From a virus, in the IMG/VR virus record IMGVR_UViG_3300025030_000210, positions 1 through 42,192 of that record: DNA of 42,192 bases. The stretch is one strand, 5' to 3'. How positions within the stretch are numbered: position 1 is the first letter of the stretch; every line of letters starts with the position of its first letter. Of this stretch, positions 14,848-20,704 are shown one piece after another. The notes beneath the pieces were generated by a model. The model was not told the DNA's origin. It saw only the letters and a list, made by a program, of their open reading frames with translations, and ran no database searches. Position numbers and translations under genes: made by a program.

Positions 14848-15101
14848 TATTCCTCCTGACAATTTTCACAAAGACCGTTTTTAAACCAGTATTTTACATA
14901 TAATAATGTAAAAACAGTTTTACACTTATAGCAAGAACCTATACATTCAGGACAATAATGCTCATCTGGTACAGATGAAAAATTAAGGGTTAGCCAAGAC
15001 ATAGGTAAAGTCTCTCCTGTATATGTTAAGTTGCAGCTATTGCAACTATACCCTACAATGTTTCTATATCCATCTGAAGGTTTCTTATCGTAAATTTTCA
15101 T
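14847..15101 (-). CDS. Zinc-ribbon protein with four CxxC pairs
   Basis: An 84-residue protein with CNSC, CPEC, CYKC and CENC, enough for two zinc sites, separated by a linker (LPMSWLTLNFSSVPDEHY). Likely a small zinc-ribbon protein that binds nucleic acid or protein. Its family is not recognised. It overlaps its upstream neighbour by 4 bases. Confidence 0.65.
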   Translation of the reverse strand: MKIYDKKPSDGYRNIVGYSCNSCNLTYTGETLPMSWLTLNFSSVPDEHYCPECIGSCYKCKTVFTLLYVKYWFKNGLCENCQEE

Positions 15102-15310
15102 GATTTCCTCCCTAATGTAATCATAAGATGAAATGGAAGAGATGGAAATATAGACTCAAGAGGATAGCCAGATATTTCAGAAATAGCCTTCATTTCCTCT
15201 AAAAGATGAATAGTAGAGCACTTTAACCCGGTAAGACAATCTAGACATTCTGTTTCTTTACAGTAAGAAGTACCCTCAAGAGTTTCTGTATCAAGATATG
15301 TTATGTTCAA
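15098..15310 (-). CDS. Small cysteine-containing hypothetical protein
   Basis: A 70-residue protein with five cysteines in the first half (CKETECLDCLTGLKC) and a hydrophobic end. It may bind metal. No family is recognised. Its start overlaps the end of the upstream zinc-finger gene by 20 bases in another frame. Confidence 0.6.
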   Translation of the reverse strand: MNITYLDTETLEGTSYCKETECLDCLTGLKCSTIHLLEEMKAISEISGYPLESIFPSLPFHLMITLGRKS

Positions 15311-15749
15311 GCGTCTTCTCCTTTCTTTGTTTCTGCCAGTATTTAGATCTGCAATTATCAGAACAAAACTCTTTCTCCTTTCTGACTGAAACTATTAGTG
15401 TTTTACAGGCATCGTTTTTGCAGATTTTGTTATAAACTGTGTACTGTTGAAGTCTTTTTTCCAAAATTTTCCAGATAATGTGATCTATATTCATGCTCTC
15501 TCTTTCTTTTTGAGGAGGAATATGAGGCAAACACAAATTACAAATAGGTATTAGATCAACCATAGTTAATACTGTAATGTATATCTTATCTAATACCTTA
15601 ATCTGACTACTTCCAGGTGTTCCACAAATTCCGCATCTGTTTTCTAATAAAGCTATAGTAAATTTTTGGTCTGTTTCGTATGTAGGTCTTCCGCAATTTG
15701 TACAAGTATCTATAGATCTTTCCATATTACAAGAAATACAGAATTTCAT
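15291..15749 (-). CDS. Multi-zinc-finger protein with FCS-type C-terminus
   Basis: A 152-residue protein with CISC and CTNC near the front, CGIC and CNLC in the middle, and a C-terminal CKNDACKTLIVSVRKEKEFC then SDNCRSKYWQKQRK. The last part matches a small treble-clef-like finger (FCSDNCRSKYWQ) that is widespread in phage and plasmid proteins. DNA or RNA binding is likely from the fingers and the basic tail; the role is unknown. Confidence 0.65.
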   Translation of the reverse strand: MKFCISCNMERSIDTCTNCGRPTYETDQKFTIALLENRCGICGTPGSSQIKVLDKIYITVLTMVDLIPICNLCLPHIPPQKERESMNIDHIIWKILEKRLQQYTVYNKICKNDACKTLIVSVRKEKEFCSDNCRSKYWQKQRKEKTLEHNIS

Positions 15750-15751
15750 TA

Positions 15752-16036
15752 TTATTCTCCTCTATTCCCTTGTTTAAAGCTAATATACGTATCTAGGACA
15801 GGGTTAAGGTATTTTCCTTGATAGAATTTAGTTAGGCCTTCCTGCTTAAAAGTTCCTTTATACAGAAGACGTATCCAGTAATAAAAAGATTGATCACTTA
15901 ATATATAAAAAGGATTAATTAGCTTCAATTTTTCCATAGTTTCAGCTTTTGAGTACCAATGACCATCTCTGCAGATACAGTGTGGGGTACTTTTTTCTTG
16001 AGCTCTTAGTATAGATTTTCCTGTTTGTTTCTTCAT
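15752..16036 (-). CDS. Hypothetical protein
   Basis: A 94-residue protein with no recognised family. It has a CIC site near residue 20, several aromatics (FYILSDQSFYYWIRLLYKG) and a basic front. The ribosome binding site GGAGG is 5 bases from ATG, and the 23-bp operator-like site lies just beyond it, 10 bases upstream of the start codon, so expression of this and the following genes may be controlled there. Confidence 0.6.
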   Translation of the reverse strand: MKKQTGKSILRAQEKSTPHCICRDGHWYSKAETMEKLKLINPFYILSDQSFYYWIRLLYKGTFKQEGLTKFYQGKYLNPVLDTYISFKQGNRGE

Positions 16037-16045
16037 TTTACCTCC

Positions 16046-16068
16046 AGTATATTAATGATTAATGAACT
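16046..16068. promoter_or_regulatory. 23-bp operator-like site (two mismatches in one arm)
   Basis: Left arm AGTATATTAAT (two differences), centre G, right arm ATTAATGAACT intact. It overlaps the stop codon of the upstream gene and lies just ahead of the ribosome binding site of the next one. Its minus-strand flank TTGAAATAG matches the flank of the 1,397 site. Confidence 0.65.
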
Positions 16069-16297
16069 ATTTCAACATATCTTTGAGTTCTTTTTTAATT
16101 CTTCTAGCCGTTTCTCCTTTCCAAGTTTGAGCATTACAGAGGAAATAGCAAACTATAGAATTTCCTGAGTTCTGTCCATAGTTATCTTTGATAGAGTCTA
16201 GGCAGGTCATTGCATCTAGGTAGGGCTTAGCTCCAAAATAGACATTTTTCCAGTCTTTTCTAATTTCTCTTGCTATTTCAAATAGTGATCTAGCCAT
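16067..16297 (-). CDS. Conserved small phage/bacterial protein (SLFEIAREIRKDW type)
   Basis: A 76-residue protein: ARSLFEIAREIRKDWKNVYF then GAKPYLDAMTCLDSIKDNYG, and later IVCYFLCNAQTWKGETARRI. This is a recognisable unnamed family common in phages and mobile elements of many bacteria, with near-invariant IxxDWK and W-GETARRIK segments. The function is unknown. It is predicted to be all-helical and cytoplasmic. Confidence 0.75.
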   Translation of the reverse strand: MARSLFEIAREIRKDWKNVYFGAKPYLDAMTCLDSIKDNYGQNSGNSIVCYFLCNAQTWKGETARRIKKELKDMLK

Positions 16298-16325
16298 AAT
16301 TTCTCCTTGTTGAGTTCGATTAAGT

Positions 16326-16562
16326 CTATTCCAACAGTTTTTTTGGTATGCTATATATATCTGGAATATTATTCATGTATGTAAACTCTGTTAATCCTTT
16401 AATAGATTTTAACTCTTGAACAGAATTCCTGGTAAGAATTCCTTGAGCTAAGTCCATATAAAGATAGGCTAGTATTTGTCTTTGAACCGTATCCTTACAC
16501 TTTAATGTTAGGGTATATCCCTTATGTTCTGCGTACCATTCTATCATTTCTTTGGCTGTCAT
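16326..16562 (-). CDS. Hypothetical protein, paralogue of the 19,421 gene
   Basis: A 78-residue protein. MTAKEMIEWYAEHKGYTL, the QRQILAYLYMDLAQGILT segment and the LTEF end align with the product of 19,421-19,633 (MTTKDMIKWYEAYKGYKM, HRRIISYLCNDIGYNILS, LTEY). The pair has no known function. A GGAG ribosome binding site precedes ATG. Confidence 0.7.
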   Translation of the reverse strand: MTAKEMIEWYAEHKGYTLTLKCKDTVQRQILAYLYMDLAQGILTRNSVQELKSIKGLTEFTYMNNIPDIYSIPKKLLE

Positions 16563-16563
16563 T

Positions 16564-16780
16564 TTATTTCTCCATTATTAAGTTTTTTTCTGCTAATATA
16601 CATTTTAGTTTGTTAATGAAGTTTTCTCTCAAGTCTATTTTTCCTTGTCTTAAGTAAACTTCTAATTTATTTTCTAATGGATTGTGCATCAAAGTGTTAA
16701 TTTCTTCTTGATACTGGTTTATTTCTGCTTGCGTCTAATATATCTTTTTCAATTTCCTCTGTTGGAATGATGCAGTCCAT
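16564..16780 (-). pseudogene. Probable small gene broken by a frameshift
   Basis: Two partial frames overlap here. From ATG 16780 a frame reads MDCIIPTEEIEKDILDAS and stops early at 16,697. In the next frame, open from about 16,731, the sequence AEINQYQEEINTLMHNPLEN, KLEVYLRQGKIDLRENFINK and so on runs to a stop at 16,564 without its own good start. Joined by one base shift near 16,730-16,740 they give a plausible 70-residue helical protein. Either the gene has decayed, the contig has an indel error, or only the second part is made from an internal start (ATG 16689 or TTG 16692). Confidence 0.45.
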
Positions 16781-16784
16781 TATT

Positions 16785-16982
16785 TTAATACCTCCAGAAA
16801 ACCATCTTTGTGCCAATAGGCGGGATAAATCTTAAAGCATGTAATTTCTGTGAAACTGGAGGAAATTTTTCTATTTTCTTGCCATAATGTGTATTTCTGG
16901 AAGAGAATATAATACCTCTTCCATCAAATTCTGCGTAAACAGAATCTCCTAAATATTCCTTTTGCCAGTTTTTTTGTAACAT
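16785..16982 (-). CDS. YLGDxVYAEFDG-type small protein, possibly frameshifted
   Basis: A 65-residue frame whose front (EYLGDSVYAEFDGRGIIFSS) is a clear paralogue of the 14,123 gene. Its end (RFIPPIGTKMVFWRY) does not look like the family, whereas a neighbouring frame over the same bases ends AYWHKDGFLEVLK and stops at 16,780 in a TAATG junction with the next gene. An indel near the codons for ALRF would restore that end. A GGAG ribosome binding site 9 bases before ATG supports the start. Confidence 0.55.
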   Translation of the reverse strand: MLQKNWQKEYLGDSVYAEFDGRGIIFSSRNTHYGKKIEKFPPVSQKLHALRFIPPIGTKMVFWRY

Positions 16983-17046
16983 TGTTTCATTCTCCTCTCT
17001 TGTTTGTATCTCCCCTCTTCGGCTGGGCGAGGAGAAGGGTTAATAG

Positions 17047-17238
17047 TTATGAGTTTTTCTTCTGCAAATCCCATACATCACTGCCATACATCGCTTGTAT
17101 GTCCCGATCCAGTGTCGCTATTGTGCTATGTACTCCGGTAGGCTCTGCCTCTCCAGACGGCAGTATAATTACTATTCTGTCATTTATCAGCCTTACCTCT
17201 CCCCGCCCCTTATCATTGTCTAGGTTTATCGTGTACAT
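17047..17238 (-). CDS. Small hypothetical protein in a GC-richer patch
   Basis: A 63-residue protein from MYTINLDNDKGRGEVRL, with a beta-rich front and a helical end (ATLDRDIQAMYGSDVWDLQK). The start is set by GGAG 7 bases upstream. The bases here (about 16,990-17,300) are visibly richer in G and C than the surroundings, with codons such as CGG, CCG and GCC rarely used elsewhere, which suggests recent acquisition. No family is recognised. Confidence 0.6.
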   Translation of the reverse strand: MYTINLDNDKGRGEVRLINDRIVIILPSGEAEPTGVHSTIATLDRDIQAMYGSDVWDLQKKNS

Positions 17239-17327
17239 TTTACTTCTCCTTCTCCGGTTAAAGTTATTTCCCCCGCCACGACAAATTCCATCGTATCCGT
17301 TTAGCAATTTTTTTCCGTAATCTTCAT
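17226..17327 (-). pseudogene. Possible tiny gene interrupted by an in-frame TAA
   Basis: From ATG 17327, with a GGAG site upstream, the frame reads MKITEKNC, then TAA at 17,301-17,303, then continues in frame as TDTMEFVVAGEITLTGEGEV and KCTR to a second TAA. The second part is strongly patterned and could start at its own ATG. The interruption follows a run of seven A, so an indel is possible too. It may be a decayed gene or chance. Confidence 0.25.
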
Positions 17328-17329
17328 GT

Positions 17330-17653
17330 TTATTCTCCTTTCTTTGTTAAGATGTCTACAAGAATTTCTGTGTCCTGAGAATACATCTTTTTTATTTCTG
17401 GTATGTCTTCCTCGCTGGCAATAAAAGCAGTTACTTTTCCAGGATTAAAACTATTAGGTTGAATTGTTTTCTTCTTAAAAATGAACTTATTCTCTATAAT
17501 TCTTAAGTAGTTCAGGGATATTCTGGTACAAAGTCTACTAACATGGATAATGTGTTTATCTGCGGTACAGATATTTACAGCTTTGATAATTTGTTCGTGA
17601 TTATCTAAGATTGCAGATTTTAGGTCTGCAATTTGTTCTTCTAATGAGCTCAT
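17330..17653 (-). CDS. Hypothetical protein
   Basis: A 107-residue protein beginning MSSLEEQIADLKSAILDNHE, with a helical front, a basic middle and an acidic end. No family is recognised. The start codon overlaps the end region of the small membrane peptide gene, whose GGAGATAAC supplies the ribosome binding site. Confidence 0.6.
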   Translation of the reverse strand: MSSLEEQIADLKSAILDNHEQIIKAVNICTADKHIIHVSRLCTRISLNYLRIIENKFIFKKKTIQPNSFNPGKVTAFIASEEDIPEIKKMYSQDTEILVDILTKKGE

Positions 17654-17654
17654 G

Positions 17655-17777
17655 TTATCTCCAGATAAAAATGCAGTAGATTAACACCCAAAATAAAATA
17701 TACAGAATGTACGGAAAACATAGGTTTTTCATAGAATTTCTCCTTGATTTTATTGGATAATGCAAGGGAAATACCAT
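17655..17777 (-). CDS. Small membrane peptide with two in-frame starts
   Basis: A frame of up to 40 residues: MVFPLHYPIKSRRNS followed by MKNLCFPYILYILFWVLIYC and IFIWR. Both methionines are preceded by nearly the same ribosome binding site (AAGGAGAAAT, 3-7 bases away), so a 40- and a 25-residue form may both be made. The second part is one transmembrane helix; the first adds a basic cytoplasmic segment. Dual-start membrane peptides recall phage holin/antiholin pairs, but its early position argues for another membrane role such as exclusion. It is the first gene after the origin-like region. Confidence 0.55.
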   Translation of the reverse strand: MVFPLHYPIKSRRNSMKNLCFPYILYILFWVLIYCIFIWR

Positions 17778-17880
17778 GTATTTCTCCTTATTTTGTGTTT
17801 TCAGTTACTTTTTTCTGTGTTATAATCTGGTAAGTTATAAATGGTTATGATATTTATATTTACAACTTATTTCTATTTGC

Positions 17881-17961
17881 ACGGATATTAAAACCGTTAT
17901 AAAAAACAGGCAAATAAGCGGGTTTAAAACCCATGTTGAAAAAACGGGTTATAAATACCGT
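17881..17961. repeat. Three 17-18-bp ACGG...CCGT motifs in tandem
   Basis: Copies are at 17881-17897 (ACGGATATTAAAACCGT), 17918-17934 (GCGGGTTTAAAACCCAT) and 17944-17961 (ACGG, ten bases, CCGT). Starts are 37 and 26 bases apart. They share inverted ACGG/CCGT ends and a TTAAAA-like core and lie upstream of the first genes of the main early operon. Confidence 0.6.
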
Positions 17962-18028
17962 TAAACATGTCATTTGCGACATTGTCCAAAATATTGGAAA
18001 ATGTGTGTTGGACATCATGGTATACGTG

Positions 18029-18065
18029 ATTTAATGAACTGTTGAACTCTTAAGAGTTCATTAAT
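18029..18065. promoter_or_regulatory. Paired 23-bp-site half-sites, outward orientation
   Basis: TTTAATGAACT at 18030-18040 and AGTTCATTAAT at 18055-18065 face away from each other, opposite to the arrangement in the full palindrome. Between and across them lies a perfect 18-bp palindrome, TGAACTCTTAAGAGTTCA, at 18043-18060. The site may bind the same protein in a different arrangement. Confidence 0.55.
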
Positions 18066-18165
18066 AATTTTTGTTACTGGTAATTACTAAGAGTAATTGT
18101 TATATATACTATGTTGTTTTTTTATACATATATTATTATATATATATATATTTATTTTTATGTAA

Positions 18166-18203
18166 TTTTAATGAACTCTTGAAAATTAGCAGTTCATTAA
18201 TTT
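18166..18203. promoter_or_regulatory. Paired 23-bp-site half-sites, outward orientation
   Basis: TTTTAATGAACT (18166-18177) and AGTTCATTAATTT (18191-18203) again point outward with 13 bases between them, directly within the TA-rich stretch. This repeats the layout of the pair at 18,029, which makes chance unlikely. Confidence 0.55.
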
Positions 18204-18287
18204 ATATATAGATATATATATTATATAATAAAAACTGTACAAAACACCTAGAAATTTTCCAATTTTACTGGAATAATGCAATGTAAC

Positions 18288-18334
18288 AGTTGATTAATTA
18301 TTAATGAACTATTTGAAATTAAAAGTTGATTAAA
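18288..18334. promoter_or_regulatory. 23-bp operator-like site plus an extra half-site
   Basis: AGTTGATTAAT, T, ATTAATGAACT at 18288-18310 is a full site with one mismatch. A further half-site, AGTTGATTAAA, lies 13 bases on at 18324-18334. Confidence 0.6.
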
Positions 18335-18430
18335 CCGGACATACCAGGTCGCCCCAAACCCTTTTTACATGGAATCATGAACAAATCATAACCAATGTCG
18401 TTGCGGCATGTTATGGCACGAATTAAAAAT

Positions 18431-18447
18431 ACGGCAATTAAAACCGC
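18431..18447. repeat. 17-bp ACGG...CCG motif
   Basis: ACGGCAATTAAAACCGC, a copy of the motif at 5,941 and 17,881-17,961 with one changed end base. Confidence 0.5.
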
Positions 18448-18463
18448 TTATGTGACCATCGGC

Positions 18464-18508
18464 ACACGTCAACGTATCAACACGTGTCACGACACGTCAA
18501 AACGTGTC
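18464..18508. repeat. ACACGT repeat cluster (iteron-like)
   Basis: Within 45 bases there are ACACGTCAA at 18464-18472, the self-complementary ACACGTGT at 18480-18487, ACACGTCAA again at 18492-18500, and ACGTGTC at 18502-18508. The last two form a perfect inverted repeat (GACACGT, CAAA, ACGTGTC). Such clusters next to AT-rich DNA are typical binding sites for a replication initiator, but no initiator gene is recognised in the window. Confidence 0.5.
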
Positions 18509-18530
18509 CTATGGCATCCTATTGCGTTTT

Positions 18531-18547
18531 ACGGGTATTTTACCGGT
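18531..18547. repeat. 17-bp ACGG...CCGGT motif (diverged)
   Basis: ACGGGTATTTTACCGGT keeps the ACGG and CCG ends of the 17-bp motif with a changed core. It is the weakest of the six copies. Confidence 0.35.
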
Positions 18548-18583
18548 ACCACATCGCCCATGTGGAATGGGTGAAATACCAAT

Positions 18584-18625
18584 AAAAAAAGCTGGTAACA
18601 ACACGATTAAGTGTCATTACCAGCT
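18584..18625 (-). terminator. Intrinsic terminator for the minus-strand island
   Basis: 18590-18598 (AGCTGGTAA) pairs with 18617-18625 (TTACCAGCT), with an inner ACAC/GTGT stem. On the minus strand the hairpin is followed by seven T (18584-18590). This is a textbook Rho-independent terminator for transcripts coming from the genes at 18,668-19,633, separating them from the main early operon. A second small hairpin (GTGTCC/GGACAC, 18633-18652) precedes it. Confidence 0.8.
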
Positions 18626-18667
18626 GTGTGCTGTGTCCTTGTGGGTGGACACGTTACCTTGCCAGTG

Positions 18668-18847
18668 TTACTTGTTGGGATGTAGTCCCAGCTCTAGCAA
18701 GAGCTGAGATACCTTACGCCTGCTACCATGTCCCCCGTCTTGGTTAAGCCTGTATATCTGCTGTAATTGTGTGCATAACTCTGTGTAGTCGGCAGAGCTT
18801 GTATCAGGGAGAGAGTCGGCAATCCGCTGGAGACAGGTCTTACCCAT
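18668..18847 (-). CDS. Small hypothetical protein of the GC-richer island
   Basis: A 59-residue gene, MGKTCLQRIADSLPDTSSAD... ending VSQLLLELGLHPNK, mostly helical with a basic stretch (GGHGSRRK). Its start overlaps the stop of the 18,840 gene, with AAGGTG upstream, so the two are coupled. No family is recognised. The intrinsic terminator follows about 43 bases after its stop. Confidence 0.65.
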   Translation of the reverse strand: MGKTCLQRIADSLPDTSSADYTELCTQLQQIYRLNQDGGHGSRRKVSQLLLELGLHPNK

Positions 18848-19310
18848 TAGACACCTTGCCTAACTTGGCTAAGATACCAGACATTAGAGTCTTTTCCTCG
18901 TCGGACAACAATGTTGACGTAGTCAGTGCCTTGACTGATACCTTGTCGGTATCAACCCTACTTGCTCGTGCAAGCGTGAAATTATCATAATCCTCTTGAG
19001 ACTCTGCAAGTGCCTCTGTTACCGATATTACTTCTGCAGTCTTGCCTTTGGCCGGCTTGGTCTCAATGAGATTCTCCCCTTGTCTGGTAAATCCAGCGTA
19101 TCGGTCATTACGGGTTTGCTTACATCCATAAGCCCACAGAAATGCCTCTCTGGCAGAGGAAAAGATACCATCAGCCCGGAAGGCTGTACTGCCGTTAGTA
19201 ATTATTACGGTAGCCTCAACTAAATCTCCCTCAGGCTTAATCGTTACGGTAGCTAAGCCAAGTTTAGTATTACGTTGTTGCGTATATGGTGTTACATTGT
19301 CAATTGACAT
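18840..19310 (-). CDS. Conserved phage protein, paralogue of the 12,396 gene
   Basis: A 156-residue protein. After a beta-rich front (LGLATVTIKPEGDLVEATVI) and the AFLWAYGCKQTRNDRYAGFT segment, its end (TDKVSVKALTTSTLLSDEEK then LMSGILAKLGKVSNG) matches the 12,396 gene product. The function is unknown; two copies in one phage suggest a small family with separate roles or a recent import of a related phage's version. A GAGGG ribosome binding site precedes ATG. Base composition is clearly richer in G and C than in the main block. Confidence 0.7.
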   Translation of the reverse strand: MSIDNVTPYTQQRNTKLGLATVTIKPEGDLVEATVIITNGSTAFRADGIFSSAREAFLWAYGCKQTRNDRYAGFTRQGENLIETKPAKGKTAEVISVTEALAESQEDYDNFTLARASRVDTDKVSVKALTTSTLLSDEEKTLMSGILAKLGKVSNG

Positions 19311-19420
19311 TGTGTTACCCTCTCATATTGTGTATGGGTGTATCCCATACGGGTTACAATTCCATTGTACCACATGGTACGATGGTTGATACGTCAATCA
19401 TATATCCGACCTCATACGGA

Positions 19421-19633
19421 TTATATGGGATAAGGTGTATCGGTTAGTTTACAATATTCAGTAAGTGCTGTCTTAGCTTTGATTCTACGTACTTCATCTC
19501 CGGACAGGATATTGTATCCTATATCGTTACACAGGTACGATATTATTCTTCTGTGTACTGCATCCTTTGCCATTGTCTGCATCTTGTACCCTTTGTACGC
19601 TTCGTACCACTTAATCATGTCCTTTGTTGTCAT
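19421..19633 (-). CDS. Hypothetical protein, paralogue of the 16,326 gene
   Basis: A 70-residue protein (MTTKDMIKWYEAYKGYKMQT...) similar along its length to the 16,326 gene product. GGAGG lies 8 bases before ATG. It is the first gene of the small minus-strand island; the 110 bases between it and the next gene hold only short palindromes (GTATGGG/CCCATAC at about 19,332-19,350 and GTACC/GGTAC nearby), perhaps a second control point. Confidence 0.7.
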   Translation of the reverse strand: MTTKDMIKWYEAYKGYKMQTMAKDAVHRRIISYLCNDIGYNILSGDEVRRIKAKTALTEYCKLTDTPYPI

Positions 19634-20015
19634 GTCTTAGTCCTCCATACGTTTACGGGTAATTGTGCCATTTGCACATTACGCATATACCGCAATTCAT
19701 TTACCGTTTCAACTTAATTATTTAGATAAGTCATAAGTCATATTGTTCCAATATGTTATGACGTATATTTATATTATGACCATTTTCGGTCATGCCGTAA
19801 TTGTATTGCAATACTGCAATGTCCATTACATTGTCACAAGTGTCATTGTTTCAATGACATATGACTTACTGTTTACATTTATAAACATTCTAAGTATATA
19901 TGTATCAATATGTTATGATTTGTTGCAATATGTATTTCAGGTATGCAACTCGCAAATGGTATGCCATAATCAACCAGCAATTTGTGTGCCATATCTTGGC
20001 ATGATAATTGCTATA

Positions 20016-20029
20016 CCCCCCCCCCCCCC
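20016..20029. repeat. Run of 14 cytosines
   Basis: An uninterrupted C14 tract in an AT-rich gap, the longest single-base G/C run in the window. On the other strand it is G14, which could form a G-quadruplex. Its true length may vary between molecules. Confidence 0.8.
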
Positions 20030-20127
20030 GTATTTCTCCCTTTTAATGTGATTTACCTCCCTTGAACCCCCAATCTCCTATCCCTTAAATTCACTTCATC
20101 ATTCCATGAAATATTTTCAAAAATTAG

Positions 20128-20154
20128 TTGATTTTTTTTCAAAAATCATATTAT
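20128..20154 (+). promoter_or_regulatory. Candidate late promoter
   Basis: TTGATT at 20128-20133 and TATTAT at 20149-20154 could serve as -35 and -10 boxes with a 15-base spacer. The 23-bp operator-like site at 20170-20192 would then sit over and just after the transcription start, a natural place for a repressor or roadblock. The spacer is short and the boxes are imperfect, so this is tentative. Confidence 0.35.
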
Positions 20155-20169
20155 ACCTATAGGTAACCT

Positions 20170-20192
20170 ACATTATTAATGATTAATGAACT
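20170..20192. promoter_or_regulatory. 23-bp operator-like site at the head of the late block
   Basis: The right arm ATTAATGAACT (20182-20192) is intact; the left arm ACATTATTAAT keeps its inner six bases. The longest frame of the small terminase gene starts at the ATG inside the right arm. Confidence 0.6.
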
Positions 20193-20209
20193 TTTTGGAA
20201 ACCAAAAAG

Positions 20210-20704
20210 ATGGCATCTAACATAGAAACCATAATTGTTGAAACGACAATCGCAACAGAAAATTTCCTTCCAGAAGAGAGAATGCCCCTCAATGCTTCCT
20301 TAGAAGTAATCAAAGAGGCTATATGGTGTTCCCAAGGAAATGTAACACGTGCCAGTCGAATTCTCGACTGTAGCCACAGCTCACTGTGGAACTACATTAA
20401 CAATAATCCTGACCTTAGGTCATATGTTATTCTAGCTCAGGAGTATCGTAACGATATTCGAGCAGATGTACTTGAAGACATAGCCTTTAACAAGGCTCTT
20501 TACGGAGACACAACACTTATATGGAAACTTCTCTATACTTATGCCTCCAAGAGAGGTTATGGAGACAAGCAGAGCTTAGAAATCAAACACGATATTCCTC
20601 CCCAAATACAGAGTTTACTCGAATCTTTAAAAACTACCCGTTCTTTGGAAGTTTCAAAGGAAACTTTAGAAAATGCTAAGTCCGAAACAAGTCAAGGGTC
20701 TTAA
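20210..20704 (+). CDS. terS: Terminase small subunit
   Basis: About 164 residues from MASNIETIIVETTIATENFL. The segment EAIWCSQGNVTRASRILDCS then HSSLWNYINNNPDL is a helix-turn-helix of the kind that small terminases use to recognise packaging sites. Its position directly ahead of the large subunit gene fits. The frame is open to an ATG at 20186, but that codon is inside the operator-like palindrome and lacks a ribosome binding site; ATG 20210 has GGAA upstream. The C-terminal part is probably the contact for the large subunit. Confidence 0.75.
   Translation: MASNIETIIVETTIATENFLPEERMPLNASLEVIKEAIWCSQGNVTRASRILDCSHSSLWNYINNNPDLRSYVILAQEYRNDIRADVLEDIAFNKALYGDTTLIWKLLYTYASKRGYGDKQSLEIKHDIPPQIQSLLESLKTTRSLEVSKETLENAKSETSQGS

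Larger units (their letters stand above)
17782..18583. other. AT-rich intergenic region, candidate origin and control region
   Basis: About 800 bases without a supported gene. From left to right: possible minus-strand promoter sequences (TTACAA at 17860 and TTATAA at 17835 on the plus strand) for the main early operon; three 17-bp ACGG...CCGT motifs (17881-17961); a cluster of 23-bp operator half-sites (18029-18334); a very AT-rich stretch with long TA runs (about 18,095-18,240) that could melt easily; then a more GC-rich part with ACACGT repeats (18464-18508) and two more 17-bp motifs. Repeats next to an easily melted stretch are typical of a replication origin; this is inference. Confidence 0.5.
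19634..20185. other. Divergent control region before the packaging genes
   Basis: No supported gene in about 550 bases between the minus-strand and plus-strand blocks. It holds a 13-bp direct repeat CAATATGTTATGA (19749-19761 and 19906-19918), a hairpin ATGACC/GGTCAT (19776-19793), the palindrome GTATTGCAATAC (19803-19814), a perfect 8-bp hairpin TGTCATTG/CAATGACA (19841-19859), a run of 14 C (20016-20029), and direct repeats of TTTTCAAAAAT (20114-20124 and 20136-20146). A packaging start (cos or pac) could also lie here, next to the terminase genes, but no specific signal is recognised. Confidence 0.5.

Noticed and set aside
16046-16075. Minus-strand promoter TTGAAA, 18 bases, TATACT across the 23-bp site
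   Set aside because: The boxes look good, but transcription would start within or after the ribosome binding site of the next gene at 16036, so it could only make a leaderless message. The bases are explained by the operator-like site.
19743-20051. Plus-strand reading frame of 102 codons
   Set aside because: It runs through palindromes and the C14 tract (giving a poly-Pro stretch), with repetitive low-complexity residues and no ribosome binding site.
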